A stretch of 64,000 nt of DNA from Bacillus sp. (in: firmicutes) (GTDB lineage Bacteria; Bacillota; Bacilli; Bacillales; Salisediminibacteriaceae), in NCBI GenBank assembly GCA_021208645.1, contig JAJOJL010000060.1, positions 1 through 64,000 of the forward strand. Reading direction: 5' to 3'. Below are positions 63,020-64,000 of this stretch, in pieces. The notes under the pieces are model-generated. The model was not told the DNA's origin, did no database searches, and saw only the letters and a program-made list of their open reading frames with translations. The position numbers and the translations under genes were made by a program. Each line of letters starts with the position of its first letter. Position 1 is the first letter of the stretch.

Positions 63020-64000
63020 ATGAGACTTCTTACGGAAGAAAAGGTTTCTCACTACATGTCACTTTTGAATCAGTCACAACGGGATTTTTTGCAGGAATAC
63101 ATAAAACAAAGCAAAAAAAGTAAATGGCTCCAGGTCTTGGCAGAGAAAAAAGGAATTTCCATAGAAGGGGAACTGGACTTTAAAAATCTAGAGGCAAAAA
63201 TAGCTGACTGGGTGCTGGTGGACGTTCGTGACGGTGGATTGGGAAAGCGTCCCTATCGCTGTGCTTGCGGTCAAAAATTACGGTTTCAGTATATTGTTTT
63301 TCACAGGGGAAAAAATGAGCGCCTCGAGCTTGGCAGTACTTGCTTTGAAAATTACACGGAACTATCTCCAGAAATCGTCAAAGACATATACGCCGGTTTT
63401 CATTCTATTGATCTTGAGCGGGATGAGATCCTACTTAAGTTTAAGAACGGGGTGCGAAGCGATTTTGCCATTTACGGGGAGATGGAAATCCCTGAACTAC
63501 TTCAACAGCAAGTAAAGCTTGGCCTACCGTTATCTGATCGACAGACGGAACAGCTCCATAAGCTGTGGGAACGTTTTCTGCAAGAAAAACGAAACTTGGC
63601 AGAGTCCCAAAGGAAGAAGGCTATTTACCAAGGATTGCCCCCTGTGCAACGGGAAATTGTCAATGGCCTCCCTGACAAGGAGAAGGATGAAATACTTAGA
63701 AAAATGCTCGAGGGTAATCCCAACGATCGCTTCAATTACGAACCTTTCACGATTCCGGAAAAAATTAGCAACCATCTTAAAGCAGGCCTCCCCCTACTAG
63801 ACAGGCAGCGGGAACAACTGGACAAGCTAAGACGGGAATACTCAGAAAGAAAGGAGCGAGAGCTAGAGGAGAGAAGAAGAGAACGGGAGTACCGACGGCA
63901 ACAAATGATTGCAAAAGAGCGGAAAGAAGTTTTTCGTACATTGACAGGGGAACAAAAAAGTTTTATTACAATGCTGGACGAGTCAGAGCAGGGAGAGGTG
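63020..64000 (+). CDS. hypothetical protein, continues beyond the window
   Basis: ATG 63020 (MRLLTEEKVSHYMSLLNQSQRDFLQEYI...), start checked by eye; Cys motif CACGQKL...GSTCFENY. Confidence 0.6.
   Translation, partial: MRLLTEEKVSHYMSLLNQSQRDFLQEYIKQSKKSKWLQVLAEKKGISIEGELDFKNLEAKIADWVLVDVRDGGLGKRPYRCACGQKLRFQYIVFHRGKNERLELGSTCFENYTELSPEIVKDIYAGFHSIDLERDEILLKFKNGVRSDFAIYGEMEIPELLQQQVKLGLPLSDRQTEQLHKLWERFLQEKRNLAESQRKKAIYQGLPPVQREIVNGLPDKEKDEILRKMLEGNPNDRFNYEPFTIPEKISNHLKAGLPLLDRQREQLDKLRREYSERKERELEERRREREYRRQQMIAKERKEVFRTLTGEQKSFITMLDESEQGEV

Noticed and set aside
1-64000. tRNA/rRNA genes or integrated prophage
   Set aside because: No rRNA-like blocks, tRNA cloverleaf signals or phage structural/integrase genes were recognised.

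Overview
A 64-kb chromosomal segment from a low-GC Gram-positive, Bacillaceae-like bacterium. It carries about 45 protein genes: regulators, transporters, two S8 proteases, TruA, squalene-hopene-type cyclase, SNF-family transporter, GGDEF/EAL proteins, tungsten-type aldehyde ferredoxin oxidoreductase, ThiM, CotH/LRR protein, ComK-like protein, an ABC operon, and a sigma factor/PadR/FtsW module. The dominant unexplained signal is a dense network of short palindromic repeats. REP-A has about 36 copies, consensus (CCGGGT)GGTGCCTGTCACCACCCGG-NNTTT-GTCGAA. REP-B has about 14 copies, GAAGCnnGGGGaACCGTCCCCnnGCTTC, and is often joined to REP-A as a composite. Element C is a multi-hairpin unit of about 165 bp nested inside REP-B. 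Two Y1/HUH REP-associated tyrosine transposase (RAYT)-like genes lie among the repeats (7333-8118 and 43947-44534). REP copies abut or overlap stop codons of many unrelated genes on both strands, are mostly in one orientation regardless of gene direction, sometimes look like intrinsic terminators, and in a few places form part of coding sequence (RAYT2 C-terminus, CWC protein C-terminus, and the 5' end of a truncated ADP-ribosylglycohydrolase). Many long genes are split by apparent single-base frameshifts, often in homopolymers. This suggests consensus sequencing error or extensive gene decay, so all pseudogene claims are cautious. All family names come from reading motifs by eye; no database search was run.
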